Positions 49,545 to 59,959 of a stretch of DNA of 64,000 nt are shown here, piece by piece (within the stretch, counting starts at the first letter, position 1; every line of letters begins with the position of its first letter). Origin of the DNA: Selaginella tamariscina (Eukaryota > Streptophyta > Lycopodiopsida > Selaginellales > Selaginellaceae); the NCBI GenBank assembly GCA_003024785.1, contig PUQB01000516.1, positions 99,501 through 163,500 of the forward strand. Direction: 5' to 3'. Made by a program: the position numbers and the translations under genes. A model generated the notes under the pieces. That model was not told where the DNA came from, made no database searches, and saw only the letters and a program-made list of their open reading frames with translations.

Positions 49545-50205
49545 ATGACGCTTCCAGGTGTGAGTTCCGCGGTGGCTATGGCTGCCGAGCAGAAGGCACA
49601 GCAAGCCAATCGTGAGGCACGTATTTCTGCTCGTCGCCAGCGCATTGCAAATCGCCTACTTGCACTGCAATCCAGCCAGGCTTCAGCTCGTGAGTACTAC
49701 ATTATGCATTATGTATCTATATACATGTACATTTACTTTTGATTCACTGTGTTAACTTGTGTGTGTATGCGCGCTGCGTGCGTGGGTGTGTGTTGTTTCA
49801 GGACCAAAGACCCACAGTGATGAAAAGGAGGCGGGGCCAGCTATTATGCAACTGTCAAGCAGTTTGCAAAACCTCTCATTTCTCAAGGTACTCACAATTT
49901 GTAAATATATGCACCTATACGCATAGAAAGTGTGCACACACACACACACACACATATATAATATAAATATAATTAATTGACTTCATATTATATATGTGTA
50001 TATTGTATTCTCACTTTGGCCATGCGTAATTAAGCTTGCAGAAAACTCTGGCGAATGAATTGAATCGCATACGAGGTTCTGTTGATGATTCCCAATGCAA
50101 GCATATAGATTTTGATAGCCAGCGTTTGCAGGTAGGTCTCCTTTATCTAACTAGTACATCGCCATAATTCTGGCATACACACATACACATTATATATACC
50201 AATCT

Positions 50206-50267
<62 letters not shown>

Positions 50268-51678
50268 AGCTTGTGATGCATATGTAGGAGCTGAGGCTTG
50301 CAGAGGAAGAGACAAACAAGTCTTGCGAGCAACAAAATCAAAGCTTAGCAGCAAAATGGGATTCTATATGTGCTTTACAAGTTCCTCAGGAACTTGCTGA
50401 GCAGCTGGCTAACCAAAGGAAGGTATATTGCACATCTGTCTGTCCGTCTGTCTGTCTGTCTGTCTCTCTGTCTCTCTCTCTCACACACACACACATGGAT
50501 TGGTAACAGGCATGTGATCAAGTTTTGGAGACGAAGGACAAGCTTGCAGAGAAAATAAAAGAGGCTTTACTTATGAAAACAGAAGAATACAATCTCGCAT
50601 GCATACAGCAATCTAAGGACGTGGACATGATGGTTGTGGCAATGGGTAAACAGGTCGTTAATCTTGCTCAAGCTTATATTAAAGAGTTTCATGAGATCGA
50701 GAGTGCATTCCTTAATCAACGTTGGAACTTCATACAAAGGTATATTAATTAGTATGTATATTGTTTATCATGTCGATTTATTATGATATAGTTTAGTTAT
50801 TATTTATTCATGTCTAGTAGTTTGTTATACATAAATGTATTTTTATACAGTAAGAAGGCAGAGATTGAGGGATTGATAAAGAAGATGCGAGCAATGGAGG
50901 CTCAGTTCCAAGAGACACTGTATGCACGGGGAGATGAATATTCTGCTGCTTTGGACGAGACTAGACTTCAAGACTCTGAGGATTATAACCAGCTCAAAGT
51001 GAAGCTTGAGACAGATCTGCAGACTCTAGAACAGCACTTGAGTCCATGCAAGCCGCTTACCAGGTTACTAGTACTATATATAGATGTCAATAGTGTTATA
51101 TATATATATATATGCATACGCAACACATATAGGCTGGTGTAGACATGCATTTGTTTATATCCCAATATAGTTTGTGCCCGTGGAATGTGGGTGCGGGTGT
51201 AAAGAGTCTTAGACATCATATATGTCCGTAGATGCACACATATACTTGCGTTTATAAGCATATATATGCATTTATGTGTACAGATGAACACTGAGAAGCT
51301 GGACTACAACTACCGAGTCCTCATTGAGCGTGAGAATGATAACTATGTAACTGCTGGTCAGCAGAAAACGGAAGTTAACAAAACTGAGGTATTTTAAACA
51401 TAAATAGACATTCTACACACACACACACACACATTCTGTGTATATGGAAAACAGGGATATCCAAGCTAATCTGAAGTCTAAGCATGCGGATCTTGAAAGG
51501 AAGTTTAAGTGGCACAATGCAAAGTTAGCAGATGATTATGCAAGGGTTACAAAATTACTACAAGATCTTCAGGGTAAAGAGCAGGAACTAACAGCTGGGC
51601 AGGAGCATCAATTTCTTAAGTTTTATGCCATGCACCAACACCAGTTAGCAGTTTCAGTGAGCAAAGTCCTGCAGGTGA

Positions 51679-51726
<48 letters not shown>

Positions 51727-53452
51727 ACATTCTTGCATCTATACACCCGTGAGTGTCTTTCAGTAATCATACAGACATATGTATGTGTGTGTGTATATTA
51801 TTTACGTATATATGCCTGTGTATCCACATATTGTATCTGTGTATATGCAAGTTCTACACAGCATATGTACTGTATATTTTGTATCTATGTGCCTGTATAT
51901 ACATTCTTATAACAGTATGTATATACATGTGTGGCACGCTACATATACATACATATATACAAACACATACACCCACATGCTAGCTATATGGGCTCATTTG
52001 TATTTGTGTAACAGGCAGACCAATATATTCACGAGCAACACTTAGGATGGAAATGGCACCCTCCAGACCCACAACTCTTCACGGATTTAGCAACACCTGG
52101 ACCAGTTGAGGCCGAGAGCAACAGTGCCAAGGACCCCAGCACGCCTGAAGCCGGCCTGGCGGAGAGCATAACTCTGGCAGTTGACAAGCCAATGCTGGAC
52201 ATGCTGTGCAATGAGCTCGCATTTTTATTGGATGAAGAAGGCAAGAAACTGGATGCAGGTCTAGAAACAGAAGATCAGAGCTTCGTGAGGAGCATTGCAA
52301 TCCTGCAAGCCCTAGGCATTTCAACAGGTATAATGTATTTGTGTGTGTGTGTGAATGTGGAATCGAGATGGAGAAACACACACACACACACATATGTATC
52401 TTTGTATGTAATTACATGCATGCACGTCTGTCTTTCTATATCGGAGTGTTCGAATGTACTCTGAAACATGTATTTATTTATGGACATGTGATTATAACTC
52501 TCGAGAAGGCTACATACACACGTCTGTGGGTGTGCGTGTCCGTGTGCATTGACACACGTCCACAAGAATCAGAAATATGTACATGTGTGTATTTTTACAG
52601 TACGTACACAGCTTCATGTGTGCTTCTATACACTTTATACATGAACTTATCACACACATACTTGTGTATATTTATGTGTTTATGTGGCTATATATTCAAA
52701 TATGTGAATACTCTTGAGAAGCTCATGTTATACACACATGAGTGTTATAAACACACTTGGCAGGTGTAACTCTGGAAAAGCTCCGGAAATTCGTAACAAC
52801 TGCGGCGGGGAGGATGATACAGAAAGAGACAGTGATAGCAAAACTCCAGCAATTCCTGATGGAGAACAAATCCGAAACAAGCACATCTCCAACCGGGGAA
52901 GGGGTCACAGTTCCAAAGTTACCAGTTGGTGGGAAACATATGCAGCAGAAGGGTGGTTCTTTTACCTCTACAGGGGAACTGAAGGTTAAGGTTAATGCCG
53001 AACAGGAGAAATGGAGGAAGTTTGCAAAGGTTATCAGCCCCAAGGTTGTCCATGTCTGGCCTGCATTGGATATTGCCATGCTCAAATATAACCATGTTCT
53101 CAAGGACCGGTAAGGATCTATATGTATGAGTTAACACATATTTATAGGTGATATACAAGTACTGACATCTCTCTCTCTCTCTCTCTCACTCACACACACA
53201 CACACACACACACACAATTATAGTAAGGCCATTCATACATGTGGTGATGTATTGTACCCAGGGTGCTAGTCGCAAAAGAGATTCAGTCACTAAGGTGGCA
53301 AAACGAGGAGCTGAAAAGGATGCTCAAGCTTTGTCTGTCTTCGAAGGTACTTGTGTGTGTGCCTTATTTGCAAAAACGGTATGATAATCTTTGTTTTACA
53401 GGCTCATGAGGAACTCCATGTTCCCACAACATTGGTTGGCCAACCTCACTAA
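49545..53452 (+). CDS. DRC1: Dynein regulatory complex subunit 1 homologue (axonemal nexin)
   Basis: Twelve exons with GT-AG borders: 49,545-49,689; 49,802-49,887; 50,042-50,131; 50,288-50,422; 50,510-50,739; 50,851-51,063; 51,284-51,388; 51,455-51,674; 52,015-52,327; 52,764-53,109; 53,262-53,346; 53,402-53,452. The product is largely coiled coil. Family landmarks in order are KLDYNYRVLIERENDN, HEQHLGWKWHPPDPQLF, MLDMLCNELAFLLDEEGKKL, KWRKFAKVISPKVVHVWPAL with KYNHVL, and LHVPTTLVG at the C-terminus; each has a counterpart in animal DRC1 (CCDC164). DRC1 is a scaffold of the nexin link that coordinates dynein in motile flagella, here of sperm. One G is missing after EQH near 51,040 and one extra base appears at the exon 7/8 joint, so the raw frame breaks twice. 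Start chosen at the ATG of MTLPGVSS. Confidence 0.88.
50204..50268. repeat. (CT)n then (AT)n microsatellite in DRC1 intron 3
   Basis: It fills much of the intron just before exon 4. Other DRC1 introns carry CT/CA runs at 50,440-50,495, 51,680-51,730 and 53,169-53,217. Confidence 0.95.
53169..53217. repeat. (CT)n(CA)n microsatellite in DRC1 intron 10
   Basis: A CT run followed by a CA run. Confidence 0.95.
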
Positions 53453-53479
53453 ACCTGAAGTTTCTGATAATATTTAATA

Positions 53480-55059
53480 TGTTACAAAATAATATTTTGT
53501 GTGCGTGTGTGTGTTGCGGTGCCGGGGGTTATACTTGGAAATATATAATGATGTAGATTTAATATGATTAAAACTTTCTTGTTAGTATAGCAATAATATG
53601 AAATGTTTTAGAGATTTATATTGAACAAAAATTAATCAACTAAGTTTAATTAAATAAGAAAAACTATTAAAACCTTCAAAATTTAAATATAAGTAACATT
53701 AATTTTAATACAATGAACTGACTCAAATTGTGTTAATATAGTATGGTTTCAACATGGTTTAACTCTTTAATGTCTCTAATAATAATAAATCCAACATATG
53801 ATAAACACAACCATGCATTATGTAGAAAAATTAGCTTGCAGTAATTCTACAATTTAAACACATTATTTATAATAACTTGAACCTCATTAATAACTTTAAC
53901 CTCTTCAAAACTTTTTATTACAACCATTTACTTGACTTATCAACTCTTAGAATACACTTTTTATAAATATATAGATGTGACTATATATATCCTTTTTGAA
54001 ATATCTGATCAATTATTTAATGACAATATTATAACTATTCTTTAACCAACCTTTATAAACTAAACGATCTCAAGTTGAAATTTTACCTATGTGTATCGTA
54101 AAACATTTAGGGTTTAGGGTTTGGGTGGCTACTAGTGTCATTGACACTTGCTTGGTCTAAGTAAAATCTAGGCATCTACATTTCTACTAACTTCCTATAG
54201 GGACTTTATGTAAATATTCCCACTTTTATACTAGTTAAAATTATCTTTATTGGTAAATAAAAATGAAATTTACAAAAAAAAAAAAAAATAATTTAAGATA
54301 TACTAAATTTCTTTTATTTGTATCTTTCAAAAATATATAAACTTGGCTACCCTTCATGTTTCACAATTATTTTAGAAATATAAAATTAAAAAATATGTAT
54401 AGGCTGTTGTATATATTAAAGTGTGTGTATACATAAATATGATACAGTTAAAGTATATTGCATGTTTCACTCATATTATAAATATAAATTTCAAGTACAT
54501 TTAAATAGTATTGTATATACATGAGTTAAACAATAAAACATCATATAAGAAATGAAATATGTCAATTGATAAATCACATATATGCAACATATGATTATGC
54601 ATATGTAATATATTAAATGTATATATGTATATAGGTAAGATGTATACATTTAATCTGTTGTCAAGAAAAATTTAATGTAAATATAAAAATTTCTACGTAC
54701 TTAATGTAATCTTCACAAGTCCGTTTTGTAAGATTAACAGTTTAATTAACAGTATAATATTCTTAAAATATTCTCGAATATGTCAAAAATATATCAGAAT
54801 ATGCCACGTTTATAAGAATGTTCTAGAATTAAGATTAATGAATTAGGTCCAGAGATATAAATATATACATACATAAGCATGTGTGTTTGTATGCATATGT
54901 TCATTTTTTAATAATATATTGTATTTGATTGTTAGTAATAAAAGAATAAACCACTATAATGTATATAAAGAATGACCATACATATAATATTTTCTTGTAT
55001 AAAATACAAAAAAGTAATTAGTAGATTTAAATCAATTTTGTAACTAATTATAAATAGTA
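53480..55059. other. AT-rich intergenic DNA
   Basis: No gene is seen. It includes a homopolymer A run at 54,275-54,289 and a short AAACATTTAGGGTTTAGGG motif near 54,102. Confidence 0.55.
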
Positions 55060-55520
55060 AAGAACTTATTGAGAATATATATGTACACTAAAATTTACAT
55101 ATAAAGGAACTTACATATTAAATGTATGTATATTTATAAATAATCTTCTAATAGTTTAATAATTAATATATACAATAATATCTTTTGGATTATTCATTTT
55201 AAATCTTAATAATTTTAAAATAAAATCTCAAATAAACTTGACATATTCCAGTCTATGAGCACAAGTAGTTAAATTTTCACACTTCATACGTACATACATA
55301 CATACATATAAATGAAAAATTAAACATAATTCTTAAATAAAATGTAGCTATTAGAGGATAAAATTTTGATACTAACTTCCATGAAAACATAAACAAATAT
55401 AACAAACTATTACTTAAATAATGCGCTTAGCAATTAAATTTTGTGTTTATAAAATAAACGTTTGAAGAAAAAAACAAGTCTGTTATTATACTTTCTTCAA
55501 TATAGGTACACGTGCATATC
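55060..55520. repeat. Dispersed AT-rich repeat, copy 3 (diverged)
   Basis: Its parts match 37,461-37,560 and 37,660-37,850 in order, with insertions. It lies downstream of GDSL copy 2, as copy 2 of the repeat does for GDSL copy 1. Confidence 0.5.
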
Positions 55521-55755
55521 CAATACACAGGCAATGCGCCATGAAACCTGTAGATCCCAGTACCTCCCACAACTACCGGCTGCGAGATCGGATCCTGACC
55601 GTGGAAACTGATGGTACGAAAGAAAGTGAATCTAGGTATATACCTTGGCCCTTAGATGGGCATTCATCAAAGACCTGTGACTCGTTGTCTGTGGTACTTG
55701 CATGTACTCCGTATATATAATGAACTCCAAGATTACTCTGATACTGGAAAAGCAT
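55510..55755 (-). pseudogene. Dirigent-like protein fragment
   Basis: On the minus strand one frame reads GVHYIYGVHASTTDN and CPSKGQGIYLDSLSF. After a shift a second frame reads TISFHGQDPISQPVVVGGTG and IYRFHGALPVYW. The pattern 'G.GQG.Y.....F......ISF.G.DP......VVGGTG.FR' is the core of dirigent proteins, secreted beta-barrels that guide phenoxy-radical coupling in lignan synthesis. The N-terminal half and the end are missing, so it is a remnant lying tail-side of GDSL copy 2. Confidence 0.55.
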
Positions 55756-55850
55756 TAATTTTGGAGCTTTTTTCTTTTAAATAATGACTACTCAGACCTA
55801 GATATTTACGAAAATATCAGTTTATTGATCACTTTTAGAACATGATACAT

Positions 55851-56941
55851 CTAGTGCACATCCTCTGGATGAACCTCAAAGTACTGGAACAAAGTCTGGA
55901 GGTTGTAGGGTGCAGAGAGGCTCAAGTCCTTCTCATACCAAAACTGCTGGAACGCTTCGAAGTAGGCCTTCTCAGTTAGGTGTGCGGCGTCCCAGAAGAA
56001 GTACCTGGTCGGGTCGGGGCAGACACGAGGCTTACTCAACTCGTAGCAGAACCCGCATTGAGAACGCCCGCTCCACAGCAGGCACTGCTGGCGTCTGAAA
56101 ATCCGTACACCTGTGGGCGGTTGAGGACCTTCATAACCCAGTTGTACGACTTGAGCAGCACAAGCTGAGCATCTGGGAGCTCCCTAGCAAGTCCGTCGAG
56201 CATATTCTCTATTGCGCTGTTGTAAAGCTGTACAAGGGCGTTGGCCGGTGCAAAACACCCGCGGTTCCTACCACCAGTTATCGAGATTTGGACCGACCTA
56301 GCCCGTGGACTGCAGCCCGCTGGGGGGACAGCGAAGGTGACGATCCCTCTAGCTCCATATCTGTAGAGAGTCTCGATGGCTTCCTGTTGTGTGGCAATCA
56401 TCTTCTGAGTAAACTGTGGCGGTGGCATGGTGGGATGCATCAGATAGTTCTCCGACAAGTCGTTCACTCCTGAAGCGATGAGAAAGACCGAGTTCATCAG
56501 AAACTCAGTGGTGGCCACCTCTCCTTTCTCTGCCCGGTACCCTTTCACAAGCTCCTCGAACTGCTCGATCTGCTTGCTGAGACTGATTACTCCTTCTTTC
56601 TGGTTAGTAGACTCCATGAGACCACTGCCAGCCGAGGCAAAGTTGGCGCCGTATTTGAAATCTGCACCTGGCTTGAGGTACGGAAGAGGCAGAGGCAGGT
56701 CCAGTGCCTGAGCTATGAAGTCTGCCATTGTTCTCCCGTTGGTGAACCTCCCCGTGGGTTCGTTGAAGTATGTGAGTCCGTACGGGAAGTTCTTGGCCGT
56801 GATTGTGCAGTTGGGAATGAACGTGTTGGTGCCGCCGTCGAGAGATGAGTCTCCGAAGACAAAGATTGCCGCCACCTTCTTTGCTTCAGAGACATGGAGA
56901 GAGAGCGTCAAGAGTAGAGCGAACAAGAGAATGATCTTCAT
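55851..56941 (-). pseudogene. GDSL esterase/lipase, copy 2 (C-terminal frame break)
   Basis: Near-identical to copy 1 at 43,958-45,049, same strand, about 11.9 kb away. The frame is open for 301 codons from MKIILLFALL through FVFGDSSLDGG, GANFASAGSG, ASGVNDLSENY and SYNWVMKVLNRPQVYGF to ACCGAGVLNAGS. A four-base deletion relative to copy 1 at about 56,050 then gives an early stop. The block V residues (YFFWDAAH, catalytic Asp and His) remain downstream in another frame, where the usual HPT has become HLT, a sign of relaxed selection. As read, the protein lacks part of its catalytic triad. TATA element at 56,977-56,982. Confidence 0.88.
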
Positions 56942-56976
56942 TTTTTGCTTTTGATGGTTTAACGAGAAAAATCGAA

Positions 56977-56982
56977 TTTATA
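56977..56982 (-). promoter_or_regulatory. TATA box of GDSL copy 2
   Basis: CCTATAAATTCG on the minus strand, 36 bases before the ATG at 56,941. Homology with the copy 1 promoter fades about 120 bases upstream. Confidence 0.5.
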
Positions 56983-57099
56983 GGCACGAGCGTTACCATA
57001 TTTGCGTACTTGAATAGCATTTATGCGCATCCATATTTGCGTGTTTTACCATATTTGAATGAATAGTATATTCTTGAAATATAAGGAGAGTGATATTAA

Positions 57100-57860
57100 A
57101 TAGATTCCCTTAGGATTTTATCTGTTATATTGAAATTTTAAATTTTATTTTTTATAGTTAATTAAATAGCCTCTTCAATTAAAAAAGGAAATAAAAGTAA
57201 AACATATTTTGGGATCTTACTTTCTATTGATTTGGGTTAATAATATTAGTAAATAAACAAATTAAACACTAATTATTAGCTTTTGGGTGACACTTCTTTT
57301 TGTTCATTTCTTCGGCAGGTGAACAGTTAAGATTAATTACACATAAGCAATATTTTTAAGATATGTTATTTTAAATAAAAAGATTTAATGTGCAATCTTA
57401 GAACTTTAATATACCGACACATATTCCAATTTTTATTTATTAAAAATATATAGTCAAAACACACACACAACACTTGTATATTCTTATAATTTTAGAACTA
57501 TCAATTAGATAATGTTATACTTAACAAATTCAAAAACATTTTTAAAATTTTATATATAACAAGTAAAAACAATACTTTTTGTTATTAATTTTAAAATTAA
57601 TAAGTTTACAATTGCATTTAATCTCATTTGTGTCAATATGTGCATATCACTTTATATTTCTTTTTACCCTATTTTTCTTTCATACTTAATATATATATAA
57701 CATATAGAATAGCCATAATTTCTAAAATATATAAATATTTTTTTTTCATCATTTTTCAAAATATATAAAATAATATATGTTAAAAGATCTTCTGGTCATG
57801 ACACAATTATTTAAAAATATGTATCACCTTACAGATATGAATGGACAAGAATAACACAAT
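57100..57860. other. AT-rich intergenic DNA
   Basis: No coding or structured sequence seen. Confidence 0.55.
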
Positions 57861-57864
57861 AGTA

Positions 57865-58035
57865 TTATATATTAAATTAAGGAACAATTGTGATAACATT
57901 ATAGAATTGATAAAGGTACATAACCATTATAAAATAAAATTAAGGAATAATTAAGGTAACAATATAGAATTGATAAGAGTACAAAATTATAAAATAAAAT
58001 TAAGGGATAATTATGATACATGTATAGAATTGATT
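57865..58035. repeat. Short tandem repeat, about 60-bp unit, 3-4 copies
   Basis: The block AAATTAAGG(A/G)A(C/T)AATT followed by TATAGAATTGATAA and ACATAA/ACAAAATTATAAAAT recurs about every 55-60 bases. One further unit opens the second 2-kb duplicate at 59,960. Confidence 0.65.
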
Positions 58036-59958
58036 TGAATAATAATGAAACATAAAATTTTTAATAAGGATGAATGAATATAGCCATGTTCTTAATTTGT
58101 TTCTTTGTTATTGTTTAATCAATAAATTAATTATTGTATACATTGTTAATTCATTTTATTATTTCTCTTGGTAGTATAATTTATTAGTTCTTCTTATTAC
58201 TATTGAATCAATAGGAATATTCTCTATATTTGATGTGTGTTATGAGTGAGTTTATACATATGATATAAAAATGTATTATTGTAAATTTCATGTACAATGA
58301 AAATTTTGAATAAATATTCATATCATTTAAATATAATATGATATTTCATGCATGAATGAATATTATGTTCATCGCATGAACAAATCTCAAGCTAGTTGCA
58401 ATATGATATCAAGTTCTTCCTCACTTAGTTGTGCAATCTAGAATAGTTGTAAATGATCTCAATGATGTACTTCAATAGTTTATATTCTTCATGTCTTCCT
58501 TAGCCAACAATCCTACAGCTACATACCGTATCCGTGCTTTGCACATGCCGCAATCACAGAGCTCCATGCAACTTTGTCCCTGTGAGCTATCTTATCAAAC
58601 ACTTGGAGTGCATCTAACGCCCTCCCATCCTGGACAACATGTTCAAGAGCGCAGTCTGCACAAGGAACTTGTCAATGCAAGCCCTGTTTCGATATGATGT
58701 ATGCATGTATGGTACTCATGCATGGCATGATATAAATGCATGGGCATTATGTTATGTAAAATACTCATGCATGTATGTATACATGCATAAATGTCCCTTT
58801 CTCTAATATTTACTTTGTGACTCAGTCGATTCACGAAATGAAAAGCCATTTCACTTTATGAGTGAGTTGATTTATGAAGTGAGATATTGTCACACTTCGT
58901 GATCATATTGAATAATAAAGTGAGAACCCTTCTCATTTCATGAAAACTCACTCATGAAGTAAGTAGTTGTCTCACTTTGTGAGCCAAATTAAATGAAATG
59001 AGCATTAGAAAATGGTTCAAATTCATTTGGATTAAGAAAAAAGATATTTTCTCGGGCTACAACTTTAGATTTATGTTTTCATTTTCATTATACATTGTTG
59101 TGTAATCTCTTTATGTTTTTTTTTTTTAGAATGTCATTCACTTAATAATCTAAGTTTTAGAACTACCATTTAAGAAATCGATTACATTTTGAAGAGTGTA
59201 CTTAATTTTTATGTTTGTTCTTTGCATGGATTGATTGGTTTATAGATTTAAAGGGGTTTCAATCTGTTTTTTCTAAAATTAAAATAATGTTGTGATAAGA
59301 TGTTACATTTTTATTGTTTATAAACTAACTGTTTCTGGTACATAAGACTTGGGAAATAAGAACACTCTATAGTTAACATTATGATTTTATTTATTTTTGC
59401 TAACAAATTATGCATGATTTTTTTGAGATCCTGTCTTCAACTATGTGGGTCATCATAACTTGCAATATGACACAATAGAGTACATTGCAAAACAGTTAGT
59501 AGAGATGCTTTTGTGCTTATTGTCATATGATAATTTTGCACTAGTTGGGGTTTAGTTGTGGCCATAAGCATGTTGTATATAGCAAGACTTAGGGTGAGTC
59601 GTGTTATTATGCATGAGGCTTTAAGGATTTTAAATCTATATGCCATGGAGATTCAAAGGAGGAAAGGGATTAAAAGAAAAATCTATTTCAATACTCAACA
59701 ATGGTTGCGCACATTGATAGTAGGTGTCAAGTGTGTTGTTGCCTATGGAATGTTTACCCATGAATTGGTCACACAATAAATGCTTCACTGAGTCACATGT
59801 TATGTTTTATTCATTTGGTTTTAGGTCATTACAAATTGGAGTGTTATGGCATATATACACATGCCATTATAGATGGTGGCACAAGTAGTTGTGGTGGTAT
59901 GGTCACCATCAAAGCAATAAACTGACACACATGAGCAGCAACCCCAGGACGGAGGTCG
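57975..59958 (+). repeat. Tandem 2-kb unit, copy 1
   Basis: Begins ACAAAATTATAAAATAAAAT and ends near GACGGAGGTCGAG. Landmarks shared in order with copy 2 are TACATGTATAGAATTGATTT, GGTACTCATGCATGGCATGA, CGAAGTGAG-rich stretches, AGACTTGGGAAATAAGAA, AGACTTAGGGTGAGTCGTG, and GGAG/GTTATGGCATATATACAC. No coding frame in common. A PPR-containing insert (58,365-58,690) is private to this copy. Confidence 0.75.
58530..58690 (-). pseudogene. PPR protein fragment inserted in the tandem unit
   Basis: On the minus strand, across one or two frame changes: DKFLVQTALLNMLSRMGG, LDALQVFDKIAHRDKVAWSS, VIAACAKHGYG. This is one and a half PPR repeats. The surrounding 58,365-58,690 is absent from the second tandem unit, so the fragment was carried in as an insert. 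Confidence 0.65.
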
Positions 59959-59959
59959 A

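Noticed and set aside
51753-52045. Two overlapping open frames in the DRC1 intron 8
   Set aside because: They lie wholly between well-defined splice sites and consist of TATG-type low-complexity sequence.
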